Of a DNA stretch of 44,812 bases, positions 24,381-31,895 are shown piece after piece. Origin of the DNA: Oscillospiraceae bacterium (GTDB lineage Bacteria > Bacillota > Clostridia > Oscillospirales > Oscillospiraceae); assembly GCA_031260685.1 (NCBI GenBank), contig JAISLB010000007.1, positions 1-44,812 of the forward strand. Reading direction: 5' to 3'. The position numbers were made by a program, and so were the translations under genes. Under the pieces are notes generated by a model that saw only the letters and a list, made by a program, of their open reading frames with translations, was not told where the DNA came from and ran no database searches. Each line of letters starts with the position of its first letter. The first letter of the stretch is position 1.

Positions 24381-25578
24381 ACTGGATAACAGATACTTCA
24401 AAACGGGCTTGACCGCGTTTGTGGTTATAGCGGCGTCATTGCTCTTTTTCACCTTGCTCAATAGATGGAGCGGGATATTTGCTCAGGCGCGCAGTTTGCT
24501 GGCTATGCTGAACCCCGTTTGGGCGGGAATAATCCTTGCGTATCTGCTTACGCCCGTTATGGCTAGCTGTGAGCGGGCGTTCCTACTTCCTTTCGCTAAG
24601 AGCGTTATCAAAAACGAGAAGAAAGCGCGTGCGGTTTCGCGAGTTTTGGGAGTTATCTGCGCGCTTGCGATATTAATCGCGGTAGTCGCGGGATTCATAC
24701 AGCTCGTACTCCCGAGCGTTATCGGCGGCGTAGAACGTTTGATGTCAAATATGGACCGCTACGTCAATGCCATACGCAACTGGGCGGAAACAGCTTTCGG
24801 AACTGACCCGAACCTCGACGACACTGTAATCAATTGGGTCAATACCGCGGTACGTTACCTGCGGACTTGGCTCGAGACGAGCGTCCTCTCACGCGCGGAT
24901 TCCATTGCGGCGAGTATATCCTCCGGGGTGTGGACCGCTATTCAGTTTGTGGTTAACATTATCATCGGTATCATCGTCTCGGCGTATCTGCTATTCAGCA
25001 AGGAGCATTTTACCGCGCAGATAAAGAAAACTATGTACTCGCTTCTTCCCGGCAACGCGGTTAACCGTATAATCCGCGGCAGCCGCGACATACACCAGCT
25101 GTTCGGCGGTTTTCTCCGCGGCAAGATTCTCGCTTCGTTCATTGTCGGCGCAATCTGCGCGGTATTTATGGCGATTTTGAAGATGCCGTATATCGCGCTG
25201 ATAGCGATACTCATCGGCATAACCAACGTAATTCCCTTCGTGGGACCTTTTATCGGAGCCGTACCGAGCGCGCTGCTGCTTTTGCTTGACAATCCGGTCA
25301 ACTGCCTGATATTCGTAATCTTTATCATCGCGCTCCAAACCTTTGACGGTTACATACTAAGCGCGAAGCTTATTTCGAACTCCACGGGGCTTTCGGGCTT
25401 TTGGGTAATCGTAGCCATATTCGTGGGCGGCGGACTGCTCGGTTTCGTAGGAATGATAATCGGCGTTCCGATATTCGCGGTACTCTACCAAATAGCCCGA
25501 AACGCCCTGCGAAAGCGTCTGCAAAAGAAAAAGCTCCCGATAGCTACCAGCGCCTACGAAAACGGAGAAACGTATTAG
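24370..25578 (+). CDS. AI-2E/PerM family membrane protein
   Basis: The 402-residue protein has about eight transmembrane helices and the family C-terminal signatures GFLRGKILASFIVGAICAVF, IGITNVIPFVGPFIGAVPSA and NSTGLSGFWVIVAIFVGGGL, LGFVGMIIGVPIFAV. Members act as transporters of small molecules or ions; the autoinducer-2 role is not general. I chose ATG 24370, where AAAGGTGA is well placed; GTG 24361 has the same sequence too close. It overlaps the glycosyltransferase gene, so the two are co-translated. The stop (25576-25578) is directly followed by a heptamer arm. Confidence 0.87.
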   Translation: MKSKLDNRYFKTGLTAFVVIAASLLFFTLLNRWSGIFAQARSLLAMLNPVWAGIILAYLLTPVMASCERAFLLPFAKSVIKNEKKARAVSRVLGVICALAILIAVVAGFIQLVLPSVIGGVERLMSNMDRYVNAIRNWAETAFGTDPNLDDTVINWVNTAVRYLRTWLETSVLSRADSIAASISSGVWTAIQFVVNIIIGIIVSAYLLFSKEHFTAQIKKTMYSLLPGNAVNRIIRGSRDIHQLFGGFLRGKILASFIVGAICAVFMAILKMPYIALIAILIGITNVIPFVGPFIGAVPSALLLLLDNPVNCLIFVIFIIALQTFDGYILSAKLISNSTGLSGFWVIVAIFVGGGLLGFVGMIIGVPIFAVLYQIARNALRKRLQKKKLPIATSAYENGETY

Positions 25579-25579
25579 T

Positions 25580-25675
25580 CAGATAGCAGATAGCAGATAG
25601 CAGATAGCAGATGCGGTGGTTTGGACGTGAGCTAACGTCCAACCCCCGTATCTGCTATCTGCTATCTGCTATCTG
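25580..25675. repeat. Near-perfect inverted heptamer element (copy G) between convergent genes
   Basis: The left arm is CAGATAG units, the right arm is CTATCTG units, and they are exact reverse complements over more than 25 bp. Between them is a core hairpin, TTGGACGT (25621-25628) with ACGTCCAA (25635-25642), around the loop GAGCTA. The AI-2E gene ends at its left edge and the XRE gene ends inside its right arm. The structure could form a hairpin of about 40 bp in RNA on either strand, so a bidirectional terminator role is possible. Confidence 0.9.
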
Positions 25676-25986
25676 TCAACAGCTGCTAGAAAGGTTCGCA
25701 GTAGCTGCTCAATGTGCGGTAACAGCTTCGGTTCGCAGGATTGCAGCATTAGCGCTAAGCTGTCCGGAGGTTCGCGCTGACTTGTGCCGAAAAGTATATA
25801 ATCAGTCGGGAGCCTAAGCGTCCGCGATATGTTTATAAGCGTCTGTACCGACATTCCCTTGACTCCAAGCTCAATATCAGCGCAGAAGCGCGGGGTAATA
25901 TCAAGTAATTCCGAGAGCGTATCGCGGGTATACCCGAACGCCTCGCGTTGCTTGCGTATACGTTGTCCTATCGCCAGTAAGTCCAT
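25669..25986 (-). CDS. XRE-family helix-turn-helix regulator
   Basis: The 105-residue protein starts with an XRE domain: IGQRIRKQREAFGYTRDTLS, ELLDITPRFCADIELGVKGM, SVQTLINISRTLRLPTDYIL (residues about 6-68). A short helical C-terminus follows. GAGG lies upstream of ATG 25986. A 13-bp sequence covering this ribosome binding site is repeated in inverse orientation inside the promoter of a divergent small transcript. This suggests self-control and control of that transcript. The last residues (AAVDR) and TAG stop are written by repeat units. Confidence 0.88.
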   Translation of the reverse strand: MDLLAIGQRIRKQREAFGYTRDTLSELLDITPRFCADIELGVKGMSVQTLINISRTLRLPTDYILFGTSQREPPDSLALMLQSCEPKLLPHIEQLLRTFLAAVDR

Positions 25987-25997
25987 ATTGATTACGC

Positions 25998-26010
25998 CTC
26001 ACAGTTCATA
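25998..26010. promoter_or_regulatory. Candidate XRE operator 1, over the XRE ribosome binding site
   Basis: CTCACAGTTCATA matches the reverse complement of 26069-26081 at 12 of 13 positions. Confidence 0.5.
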
Positions 26011-26060
26011 TTGCTTTTATTTTACCCCAAAGCTATCCACCGCATATGCTCAATGAGGTG

Positions 26061-26089
26061 TTGACTTTTATGAACTGCGAGTGTATAAT
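26061..26089 (+). promoter_or_regulatory. Sigma-A promoter of a small transcript, with embedded operator
   Basis: TTGACT (26061-26066) and TATAAT (26084-26089) are separated by 17 bp. The spacer and adjoining base hold TATGAACTGCGAG (26069-26081), the inverse match of the site at 25998. A repressor bound here would block RNA polymerase. Confidence 0.75.
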
Positions 26090-26095
26090 AGAAAA

Positions 26096-26176
26096 GAGAG
26101 CTGTAATGGGGCTGATTCTCCCCCATATGCTCCTGACAACGCGTCCCTGCCGTTTTCTAGCGGCAGGGAACTTTTT
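26096..26176 (+). ncRNA. Candidate small RNA or very small mRNA, divergent from the XRE gene
   Basis: A promoter ends at 26089 and an intrinsic terminator ends at 26176, giving a transcript of about 80 nt. It can form a 5' hairpin (ATGGGG with CCCCAT near 26106-26127) and the terminator stem. It also contains an open frame of 25 codons from ATG 26106 to TAG 26181-26183. The frame begins MGLILPHMLLT, is hydrophobic then basic, and ends in the first repeat unit downstream. The frame runs through the terminator, so an RNA role is at least as likely as a peptide. I do not recognise a known RNA family. Confidence 0.5.
26144..26176 (+). terminator. Intrinsic terminator of the small transcript
   Basis: TCCCTGCCG (26144-26152) pairs perfectly with CGGCAGGGA (26161-26169) around an 8-nt loop, followed by ACTTTTT. 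Confidence 0.85.
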
Positions 26177-26305
26177 CAGTTAGCAGATATCAGATATCAG
26201 ATATTAGATATCAAATATTAAATAATAAATATCAGATACGGGGGTTTGGACGTTTGGTTGCGTCCTAATCCCCGTATCTGATATTTGATATCTGCTATCT
26301 GCTAA
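26177..26305. repeat. Inverted heptamer element (copy H) at the argF 3' end
   Basis: The left arm (CAGTTAG, CAGATAT units decaying into ATATTAAAT-type sequence) leads to ACGGGGGTTTGGACG and, after a short loop, CGTCCTAATCCCCGT. The right arm of ATATCTG, CTATCTG, CTAACTA units reaches into the argF stop codon. Confidence 0.88.
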
Positions 26306-27210
26306 CTAATATTGCCCATTGTCAAAGCCATTACGGCTTTTTGGGCGTGGAGACGGTTTTCGGCTTCGTCGAAGATTTCGCTTGCGTGAGCTTCGAAGAC
26401 CTCTTCGGTGATTTCCTCGCCGCGGTGAGCCGGCAGACAGTGCTGAACCATCGCGTTATTAGTCAGCTTCATCAATTCGCCGTCCACGCAGTAGCCGGAG
26501 AACGCGGATTTGCGGAGTTCGCGCTCGTTCTCCTGCCCCATACTCGCCCAAACGTCCGTGAATACTACGTCCGCTCCGGAAGCTGCTTCGCGAATATCGC
26601 GCGTAAGCTTGAAGCCCGCGTAGTCGCCTGCAAACGCTATAACCCCCGGGTGCGGGTCAAAACCAACGGGACAGGCTACGGAAACGCTCATATTGCACTT
26701 CAATCCGCCGACGATAATTGAGTTCGCCATATTGTTGCCGTCGCCGATGTAGCAGATTTTGAGACCGTCAAGCCGCGAGAACTTTTCGCGTATCGTCATC
26801 AAATCCGCAAGCACCTGACAGGGGTGCGCAAAATCTGTCAAGCCGTTGATAACGGGAATATCGGCGTAGTAAGCAAGCTTCTCGACAGTTTCCTGCGCAA
26901 AGGTCCGAATCATTATCCCGTCGCAATAGCGCGAAAGTACCCGCGCGGTGTCCTGAACCGGTTCGCCGCGCCCGATTTGAGAGTCCGTACCGGAGAGAAA
27001 AATCCCTTGACCGCCGAGCTGATAGATTCCGGTCTCGAAAGATACCCGCGTCCGCGTAGAGTTCTTCTCGAATATCATCGCAAGCGTTTTACCCGCGAGA
27101 GGCTTTTGAGCGATACCGTTCTTAGCGTCGAATTTGAGCTGATCCGCGAGGTCGAGTATTTTGCCTATGTCCGCGCCCGAAAGGTCGAGCAGTTTCAGTA
27201 AGTCTTTCAT
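26302..27210 (-). CDS. argF: Ornithine carbamoyltransferase
   Basis: The 302-residue enzyme has the carbamoyl-phosphate motif EKNSTRTRVSFE near residue 45, HPCQVLADL near residue 128, FTDVWASMGQE near residue 220, and the ornithine-side HCLPAHRGEEI near residue 258. It makes citrulline from ornithine and carbamoyl phosphate. I chose ATG 27210 with GAGGTG upstream; the TTG start 30 bp earlier overlaps argD. It ends the argB-argD-argF cluster. The usual C-terminal MGN is followed by Ile-Ser and a TAG from the adjacent repeat (AGT TAG CAG ATA). Confidence 0.94.
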   Translation of the reverse strand: MKDLLKLLDLSGADIGKILDLADQLKFDAKNGIAQKPLAGKTLAMIFEKNSTRTRVSFETGIYQLGGQGIFLSGTDSQIGRGEPVQDTARVLSRYCDGIMIRTFAQETVEKLAYYADIPVINGLTDFAHPCQVLADLMTIREKFSRLDGLKICYIGDGNNMANSIIVGGLKCNMSVSVACPVGFDPHPGVIAFAGDYAGFKLTRDIREAASGADVVFTDVWASMGQENERELRKSAFSGYCVDGELMKLTNNAMVQHCLPAHRGEEITEEVFEAHASEIFDEAENRLHAQKAVMALTMGNIS

Positions 27211-27236
27211 CGTTACACCTCTTTTTATGCCGTTGT

Positions 27237-28436
27237 TCAATATTGCAGCTGTATAGTTTTCGCCAATATTTCAAGTCCCGCGTGCAGTTCCGCGTCGCTT
27301 ACAGTCAGCGGAGGGAGGAAGCGCAGAGTGTCGCTCCCCGCCGTGAGAGCTACGAGACCATTTGCGAGAAGCTTCGTCACGAGTTCGCGGTGGGTCAGCG
27401 GAGCTTTGACCTCTATGCCGAGCATAAGCCCGATTCCGCGAACGGCTCCGAGCTTTGCGGAGTTGAGATTTTGCACGAACGCTTTGACGGTTTCGCCCTT
27501 GCGCGTAACTTCCGCGAGTACGCTGTCAGTGAGCGTGTCCAGAACCACGTTGGCTCCCGCGCAGCATACGGGATTCGCGCCGAAAGTGGTTGCGTGAGTA
27601 CCCGCGGTGAGAACTCCGCGCAAACGCTCCGAAACTAAGAAACCGCCGAGCGGAAGTCCGCCGCCAATGCCTTTCGCGAAGCTTACGGCGTCCGGACTAA
27701 GCCCGTAATGCTGATAGGCGAAGAGCTTGCCGGTACGTCCGATTCCCGTCTGTACCTCGTCGATTAGGAGCAGCAGATTGTTTTCCGCGCAGAACTTCGC
27801 AAGCGTCGTTACGTAGCTTTGCGGCAGCGGGTACACGCCTCCCTCGCCCTGTATAAGCTCTATGAGAACCGCGCAGACATCTCCGCTTGCGCACGCGTCT
27901 TTGACCGCGTCAATGCTCCCCGGTTCAACATAGCGGAACGCTCCGGTATAGGGGAAAAAGTCCGGACCGTGGAATTTTTCCTGTCCCGTGGCTTCGAGAG
28001 TTGCAAGCGTGCGCCCGTGGAACGAGTTCTCAAGCGTAAGCACAACCTTACGGTTTTGCAAGCCGAAAGTGTCGTAGCTGTATTTGCGGGCGAGTTTTAT
28101 CAAGCCCTCGTTGGCTTCCGCGCCGGAATTAGCGAAGAAAGCAGCCGCGAGACCGCTCCGCTCCGTGAGCTTTGCCGCGAGTTCGGCTCCCGGCGCGGTG
28201 TAGTAGAGGTTCGAGACGTGCTGCAGCGTTTCCGCTTGCTTTGCGACCGCCGCGGTCCAAGCGGAGTTAGCGTAACCGATAGAGTTAACGCCGATGCCGC
28301 TGGCGAAATCGATGTAGCTTTTGCCCTCCGCGTCATAGAGCGTAGCCCCGGAAGCGCGGGTAAACGCAACAGGGAAACGGCCGTAGGTGCCTAAAATGTG
28401 TTCGTCGGTCTGCTGAATAATTTGTGCGGTAGTCAT
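27237..28436 (-). CDS. argD: Acetylornithine aminotransferase
   Basis: The 399-residue PLP enzyme has the class III layout: FASGIGVNSIGYA near residue 43, FFANSGAEANEGLIKLARKY near residue 100, FHGRTLATLEATGQEKF near residue 140, LIDEVQTGIGRTG near residue 220 and the Schiff-base lysine in SFAKGIGGGLPLGGF near residue 252. It converts N-acetylglutamate semialdehyde to N-acetylornithine. GGAGG lies upstream of ATG 28436. argF starts 27 bp downstream, consistent with one transcript. Confidence 0.93.
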   Translation of the reverse strand: MTTAQIIQQTDEHILGTYGRFPVAFTRASGATLYDAEGKSYIDFASGIGVNSIGYANSAWTAAVAKQAETLQHVSNLYYTAPGAELAAKLTERSGLAAAFFANSGAEANEGLIKLARKYSYDTFGLQNRKVVLTLENSFHGRTLATLEATGQEKFHGPDFFPYTGAFRYVEPGSIDAVKDACASGDVCAVLIELIQGEGGVYPLPQSYVTTLAKFCAENNLLLLIDEVQTGIGRTGKLFAYQHYGLSPDAVSFAKGIGGGLPLGGFLVSERLRGVLTAGTHATTFGANPVCCAGANVVLDTLTDSVLAEVTRKGETVKAFVQNLNSAKLGAVRGIGLMLGIEVKAPLTHRELVTKLLANGLVALTAGSDTLRFLPPLTVSDAELHAGLEILAKTIQLQY

Positions 28437-28451
28437 AACGCGAACCTCCTG

Positions 28452-28652
28452 TGGTTGTTGTTGTCAGTGGTCAGCCGTAAGTGGTCAGTGGTCAGTATTT
28501 GTAGGGGTGAGGCTTGTCTCGCCCGGATTGTCACGGTTGCACAATATCTTTGGAACGTACAATCCCGTTCAGTAGGAGCGAACAATGTTCGTTACTACTG
28601 ACCACTGCTCACTAACCACTGACCACTAACCACATCTGTCATCTGCTAATCA
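28452..28652. repeat. Heptamer element (copy I) between argB and argD
   Basis: CAGTGGT units at 28464-28494 and inverted ACCACTG units at 28596-28633 flank a different interior. That interior holds two small palindromes, GTAGGGGTGAGGCTTGTCTC (ending GCCC) and a GTAGGAGCGAACAATGTTCG unit. The right end contains the argB stop codon. Confidence 0.8.
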
Positions 28653-29502
28653 TTGTACCCGCGCCGGTGTCGGAGAGCAGCTCGATTAGTATTGAGTGGG
28701 CGGCTCTCCCGTCGAGGATTACGGCTTCCTGAACTCCGCGCCGGACGGCTTCTACCGCGCAGTCGATTTTTGGTATCATACCGCCGGAGATTATGCCGTC
28801 TTTGATAAGCCCGGGTATCTCGGAGAGCGTAACCCGCGAGATGAGCGAGGTTTCGTCGCCCGGGTCGCGGAGCAAGCCCTTTACGTCGGTTAAAACTATA
28901 AGCTTTTCGGCTTTCAGCGCGTAGGCTATACGAGCCGCCGCGGTATCGGCGTTTACGTTATAGTTGCACTCGCGGTCAACGCCGAGAGCTACGGAGCTTA
29001 CGACCGGGATATAGCCGTTGTCGAGGGCGGTCAGCAGCAGCTCCGGATTGACCTCCGTGACGTCGCCCACGTTACCTCCGTAATCGGTTCCGCCGCGAAG
29101 CTCCTTAGCGGAGAGTATAGCGCCGTCGATGCCTGATAAGCCGATGGCTTTACCGCCGAGGCGCGTGAGTCCCGCCGCGAGATTCTTATTGATTTTGCCG
29201 CAGAGCGTCATTTGTACGAGCTCCATAATCTCCGGAGTGGTATAACGGAAGCCGTTGACCTTTTTGCTCCCGAGATTGAGCTTCCCGGCGAGTTCGTCGA
29301 TTTCAGGTCCGCCGCCGTGTACCAGAACGACCTTGATACCTACAAGCGACAGCAGAACGGTGTCGCGAAGTACAGCCGACATAAGCTCCGGCGATTTCAT
29401 CGCGGCTCCGCCGTATTTGATTACGACAACGCGGTTATGGTGCTGCTGGATATAAGGCAATGCCTCAATGAGGATTTCAGCCCGTGTACATTCATTCTGC
29501 AT
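28639..29502 (-). CDS. argB: Acetylglutamate kinase
   Basis: The 287-residue enzyme shows the family motifs VVVIKYGGAAM near residue 24, VLVHGGGPEIDELAGKLNL near residue 58, VNGFRYTTPEIMELVQMTL, and VLTDVKGLL near residue 205. The C-terminal AHSILIELLSDTGAGTMI is complete. It phosphorylates N-acetylglutamate in arginine synthesis and is often inhibited by arginine. AGGAG lies 8 nt upstream of ATG 29502. argC and argJ are not in the window. After GTMI come Ser-Arg and TGA, supplied by AGCAGATGACAGATG repeat sequence. Confidence 0.94.
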   Translation of the reverse strand: MQNECTRAEILIEALPYIQQHHNRVVVIKYGGAAMKSPELMSAVLRDTVLLSLVGIKVVLVHGGGPEIDELAGKLNLGSKKVNGFRYTTPEIMELVQMTLCGKINKNLAAGLTRLGGKAIGLSGIDGAILSAKELRGGTDYGGNVGDVTEVNPELLLTALDNGYIPVVSSVALGVDRECNYNVNADTAAARIAYALKAEKLIVLTDVKGLLRDPGDETSLISRVTLSEIPGLIKDGIISGGMIPKIDCAVEAVRRGVQEAVILDGRAAHSILIELLSDTGAGTMISR

Positions 29503-29547
29503 CTGCGTTACTCCTTTTTGTCCGCGTACTAACCGCCGTTCCTACGT

Positions 29548-29603
29548 CTGCTGCCCACTGCCCACTGCCCGCTAACCACTGCTCACTGCTCACTGCCGAA
29601 CAA
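29548..29603 (-). repeat. Heptamer array (copy J) at the nuoF 3' end
   Basis: Read on the minus strand, CAGTGAG units, then CAGTGGT and CAGTGGG variants, start at the nuoF stop codon and run toward argB. Confidence 0.85.
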
Positions 29604-31305
29604 CTGCGGAGAATTTGCAGCTTTCGATACATTTGCCGCACTTGACGCATTTGCCAACGTCAAGCACGTGGCGCTCTTTACGTTCGCCGCTGATTGCTTC
29701 TACCGGGCAGTTTCGCTTGCAGGCTCCGCAGCCGACGCAGTTTTCGTTAATCTCGTAGTGTATCAGCGCCTTACAGCTATGCGCGGTACATTTCTTGTTG
29801 AAGATATGGTCGTAGTATTCGTTACCGAAATAGCGAAGCGTCGTCAGAACGGGGTTCGGAGCAGTCTGCCCCAAGCCGCAGAGACTCCCCTCCTTGACCT
29901 TATCGGCTAATTCGTGAAGCAGCTCGATGTCGGAGGCTTCGCCTTTGCCCTCGGTGATACGCTCGAGGATTTCGAGCATACGCTTAGTCCCGATTCTGCA
30001 ATAGTTGCACTTACCGCAGGATTCTTTACGCGTGAAATCGAGGAAGTACCGAGCCATATCCACCATACAGGTCGTTTCGTCCATTACAATCATACCGCCG
30101 GAGCCGACTATCGCGCCCGTCTGGTTGATTGACTCGTAGTCAACGGGGGTATCGAGCAAATCTTCCGGTACGCAGCCGCCCGAGGGACCTCCGAGCTGAA
30201 CCGCCTTGAACTTTTTGCCGTCCTTAATCCCGCCGCCTATGCCGTAGATTATTTCGCGGAGGGTTACGCCCATCGGAACTTCCGCAAGCCCTCCGCGCCG
30301 GATTTTCCCCGCCAGCGCGAATACTTTCGTACCTTTCGACTTTTCGTAGCCTATAGCCTCGAATTGTTCGCCGCCGCGGTTGAATATCCACGGTATATTG
30401 GCGAAAGTTTCGACGTTATTGATGTTAGTCGGCTTCTGCCAGTAACCTTTTTGCGCCGGAAACGGAGGTTTAAGCCGCGGCATTCCGCGCTCGCCCTCGA
30501 GGGACGCTATAAGCGCGGTTTCCTCTCCGCATACAAACGCTCCCGCGCCCGCCTTGATGCGGATTTTGAAGTTAAAGCGAGTGTTGAAAATGCCGTCTCC
30601 GAGGTAGCCTTTGTCAAGCGCCTGCGCGATTGCGGTTTCGAGCCGCTTGATAGCAAGCGGATACTCCGCGCGGACGTAGATTATTCCCTCGGACGCGCCT
30701 ATTGTATAGCCGCAAATCGCCATACCTTCAAGCACCGAGTGCGGGTCGCCTTCAAGCACCGAGCGGTCCATAAAAGCCCCCGGGTCGCCTTCGTCGGCGT
30801 TGCAGACGACGTATTTTTCATCGCCGGCGGCTTTAGCGGCAGCGTCCCACTTGAACCAAGTCGGGAAACCCGCGCCTCCGCGCCCGCGCAGCCCAGAGGT
30901 TTTGAGGATTGCGACTATCTCCTCCGATTTGTGGCTTACGGCTTTCCGGAGCGCGGAGTAATCGCCGTAGTCGCTGATGTCCTCCGGGTTGATAACTCCC
31001 GCGTTGCGAAGAACTATGCGCTTTTGGTCAGTGAGGTAGCGTTCGTCCTCTTCGCTGATAGTGTAGTTCGCAATCGGTTCGCCCGAAAGCACGGCTTTCG
31101 CGGCTTCTTCATCGAAGTGCACGAGACGCTTGGAGGAACCGTCCGCAAAGTGAAAATCCACGATAGGTTCAAGGTAGCAGTTACCTATACAGCCCGTAGG
31201 CTCAACGGGGATTCCGACCTCCTCGAGGATTGCGGCTGTTTTCTTAGCTCCGGAGGCTATACCGCAGGAACCCTGACCGATTACGGCTTTTACGATGTAT
31301 TTCAT
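29590..31305 (-). CDS. nuoF: NADH dehydrogenase-type subunit, NuoF/HydB-like
   Basis: The 571-residue protein has an N-terminal thioredoxin-like ferredoxin region (GSCGIASGAKKTA, TGCIGNCYLEP). The NADH/FMN core follows (SGLRGRGGAGFPTWFKWDAA near residue 137, VVCNADEGDPGAFMDR near residue 166, AGAGAFVCGEETALIASLEG near residue 252). Next is the SLBB region, then the [4Fe-4S] motif ESCGKCNYCRIGTKRM near residue 432. Two C-terminal ferredoxin clusters end it (CVGCGACKRNCP, CVKCGKCIESCK). It passes electrons between NAD(H) and iron-sulfur partners, as in bifurcating hydrogenases. No hydA-like gene is next to it. Its start overlaps nuoE by 1 bp. The stop is in CAG TGA repeat sequence. Confidence 0.9.
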   Translation of the reverse strand: MKYIVKAVIGQGSCGIASGAKKTAAILEEVGIPVEPTGCIGNCYLEPIVDFHFADGSSKRLVHFDEEAAKAVLSGEPIANYTISEEDERYLTDQKRIVLRNAGVINPEDISDYGDYSALRKAVSHKSEEIVAILKTSGLRGRGGAGFPTWFKWDAAAKAAGDEKYVVCNADEGDPGAFMDRSVLEGDPHSVLEGMAICGYTIGASEGIIYVRAEYPLAIKRLETAIAQALDKGYLGDGIFNTRFNFKIRIKAGAGAFVCGEETALIASLEGERGMPRLKPPFPAQKGYWQKPTNINNVETFANIPWIFNRGGEQFEAIGYEKSKGTKVFALAGKIRRGGLAEVPMGVTLREIIYGIGGGIKDGKKFKAVQLGGPSGGCVPEDLLDTPVDYESINQTGAIVGSGGMIVMDETTCMVDMARYFLDFTRKESCGKCNYCRIGTKRMLEILERITEGKGEASDIELLHELADKVKEGSLCGLGQTAPNPVLTTLRYFGNEYYDHIFNKKCTAHSCKALIHYEINENCVGCGACKRNCPVEAISGERKERHVLDVGKCVKCGKCIESCKFSAVVRQ

Positions 31306-31793
31306 TATGCCGCTACCTCCTTGGCTTTGATGTCGTCGAGAATTTTGCGTACCTTGGCGTTGGTCAGCGAACCGTAGGTTTCTTCGCCCTCAGCTCCGCG
31401 AATCATCATCACCGGCGCGAGAGAACAGCAGCCGAGACAGGCGACGTGGTTCAGCGTGAATAATCCGTCGGCGGTAGTTTCGTTGTCCGCGACGTTGAGA
31501 TGTTCCGAAACGGCGGCAGCTATGTCGTCCGCTCCGTTAACGTGACAGGCGGTACCTTTGCAGAGCATAATGAGGTTTTTGCCGATAGGTTTCAGCCGGA
31601 ATTGCGTATAGAACGTAGCCACGCCATAGATTTTAGCGGGCTTAACGCCGGTACGCTCCGAGATTAGCTCGATAGTTCCCTCCGAAAGCCAGCCGTAAAT
31701 CTCCTGCGCGGCTTGCAGAACGGAGATGAGACTCCCGGCGGTATCGGCGTATTTGTCAAGTACAGCGTTGAGCTTTTCAAGTTCGATATTCAT
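31305..31793 (-). CDS. nuoE: NADH dehydrogenase-type 24 kDa subunit, NuoE/HydC-like
   Basis: The 162-residue protein has a helical N-terminus (SLISVLQAAQEIYGWLSEGT), then the thioredoxin-fold [2Fe-2S] domain with KIYGVATFYTQFRLKPIGKN, CKGTACHVNG near residue 85 and NHVACLGCCSLAPVMMI near residue 123, so all four cluster cysteines are present. It works with the NuoF-like subunit. I chose ATG 31793, where AAAGGTG is 6 nt upstream; the in-frame GTG at 31802 is too close to it. The same AAAGGTG lies in the spacer of a strong promoter whose -10 touches the ATG. Confidence 0.9.
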   Translation of the reverse strand: MNIELEKLNAVLDKYADTAGSLISVLQAAQEIYGWLSEGTIELISERTGVKPAKIYGVATFYTQFRLKPIGKNLIMLCKGTACHVNGADDIAAAVSEHLNVADNETTADGLFTLNHVACLGCCSLAPVMMIRGAEGEETYGSLTNAKVRKILDDIKAKEVAA

Positions 31794-31822
31794 AGTATAC
31801 ACCTTTCTGTGCGACTTGTCAA
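31794..31822 (-). promoter_or_regulatory. Consensus promoter overlapping the nuoE ribosome binding site and start
   Basis: On the minus strand TTGACA (31822-31817) and TATACT (31799-31794) are 17 bp apart, and the -10 ends at the base before ATG. A transcript from it would start inside nuoE, so a second promoter further upstream must serve full-length translation unless this site is unused. Confidence 0.5.
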
Positions 31823-31895
31823 GGGGCTATGCAAAAATATTCACAAATTTTGAATTTTTATGCAAATCTCCAAATCCTAATAGCCATCCGGCTAT

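Noticed and set aside
30364..31377. Long antisense frame across nuoF
   Set aside because: It is a shadow of a highly conserved gene on the other strand and has no recognisable domain.
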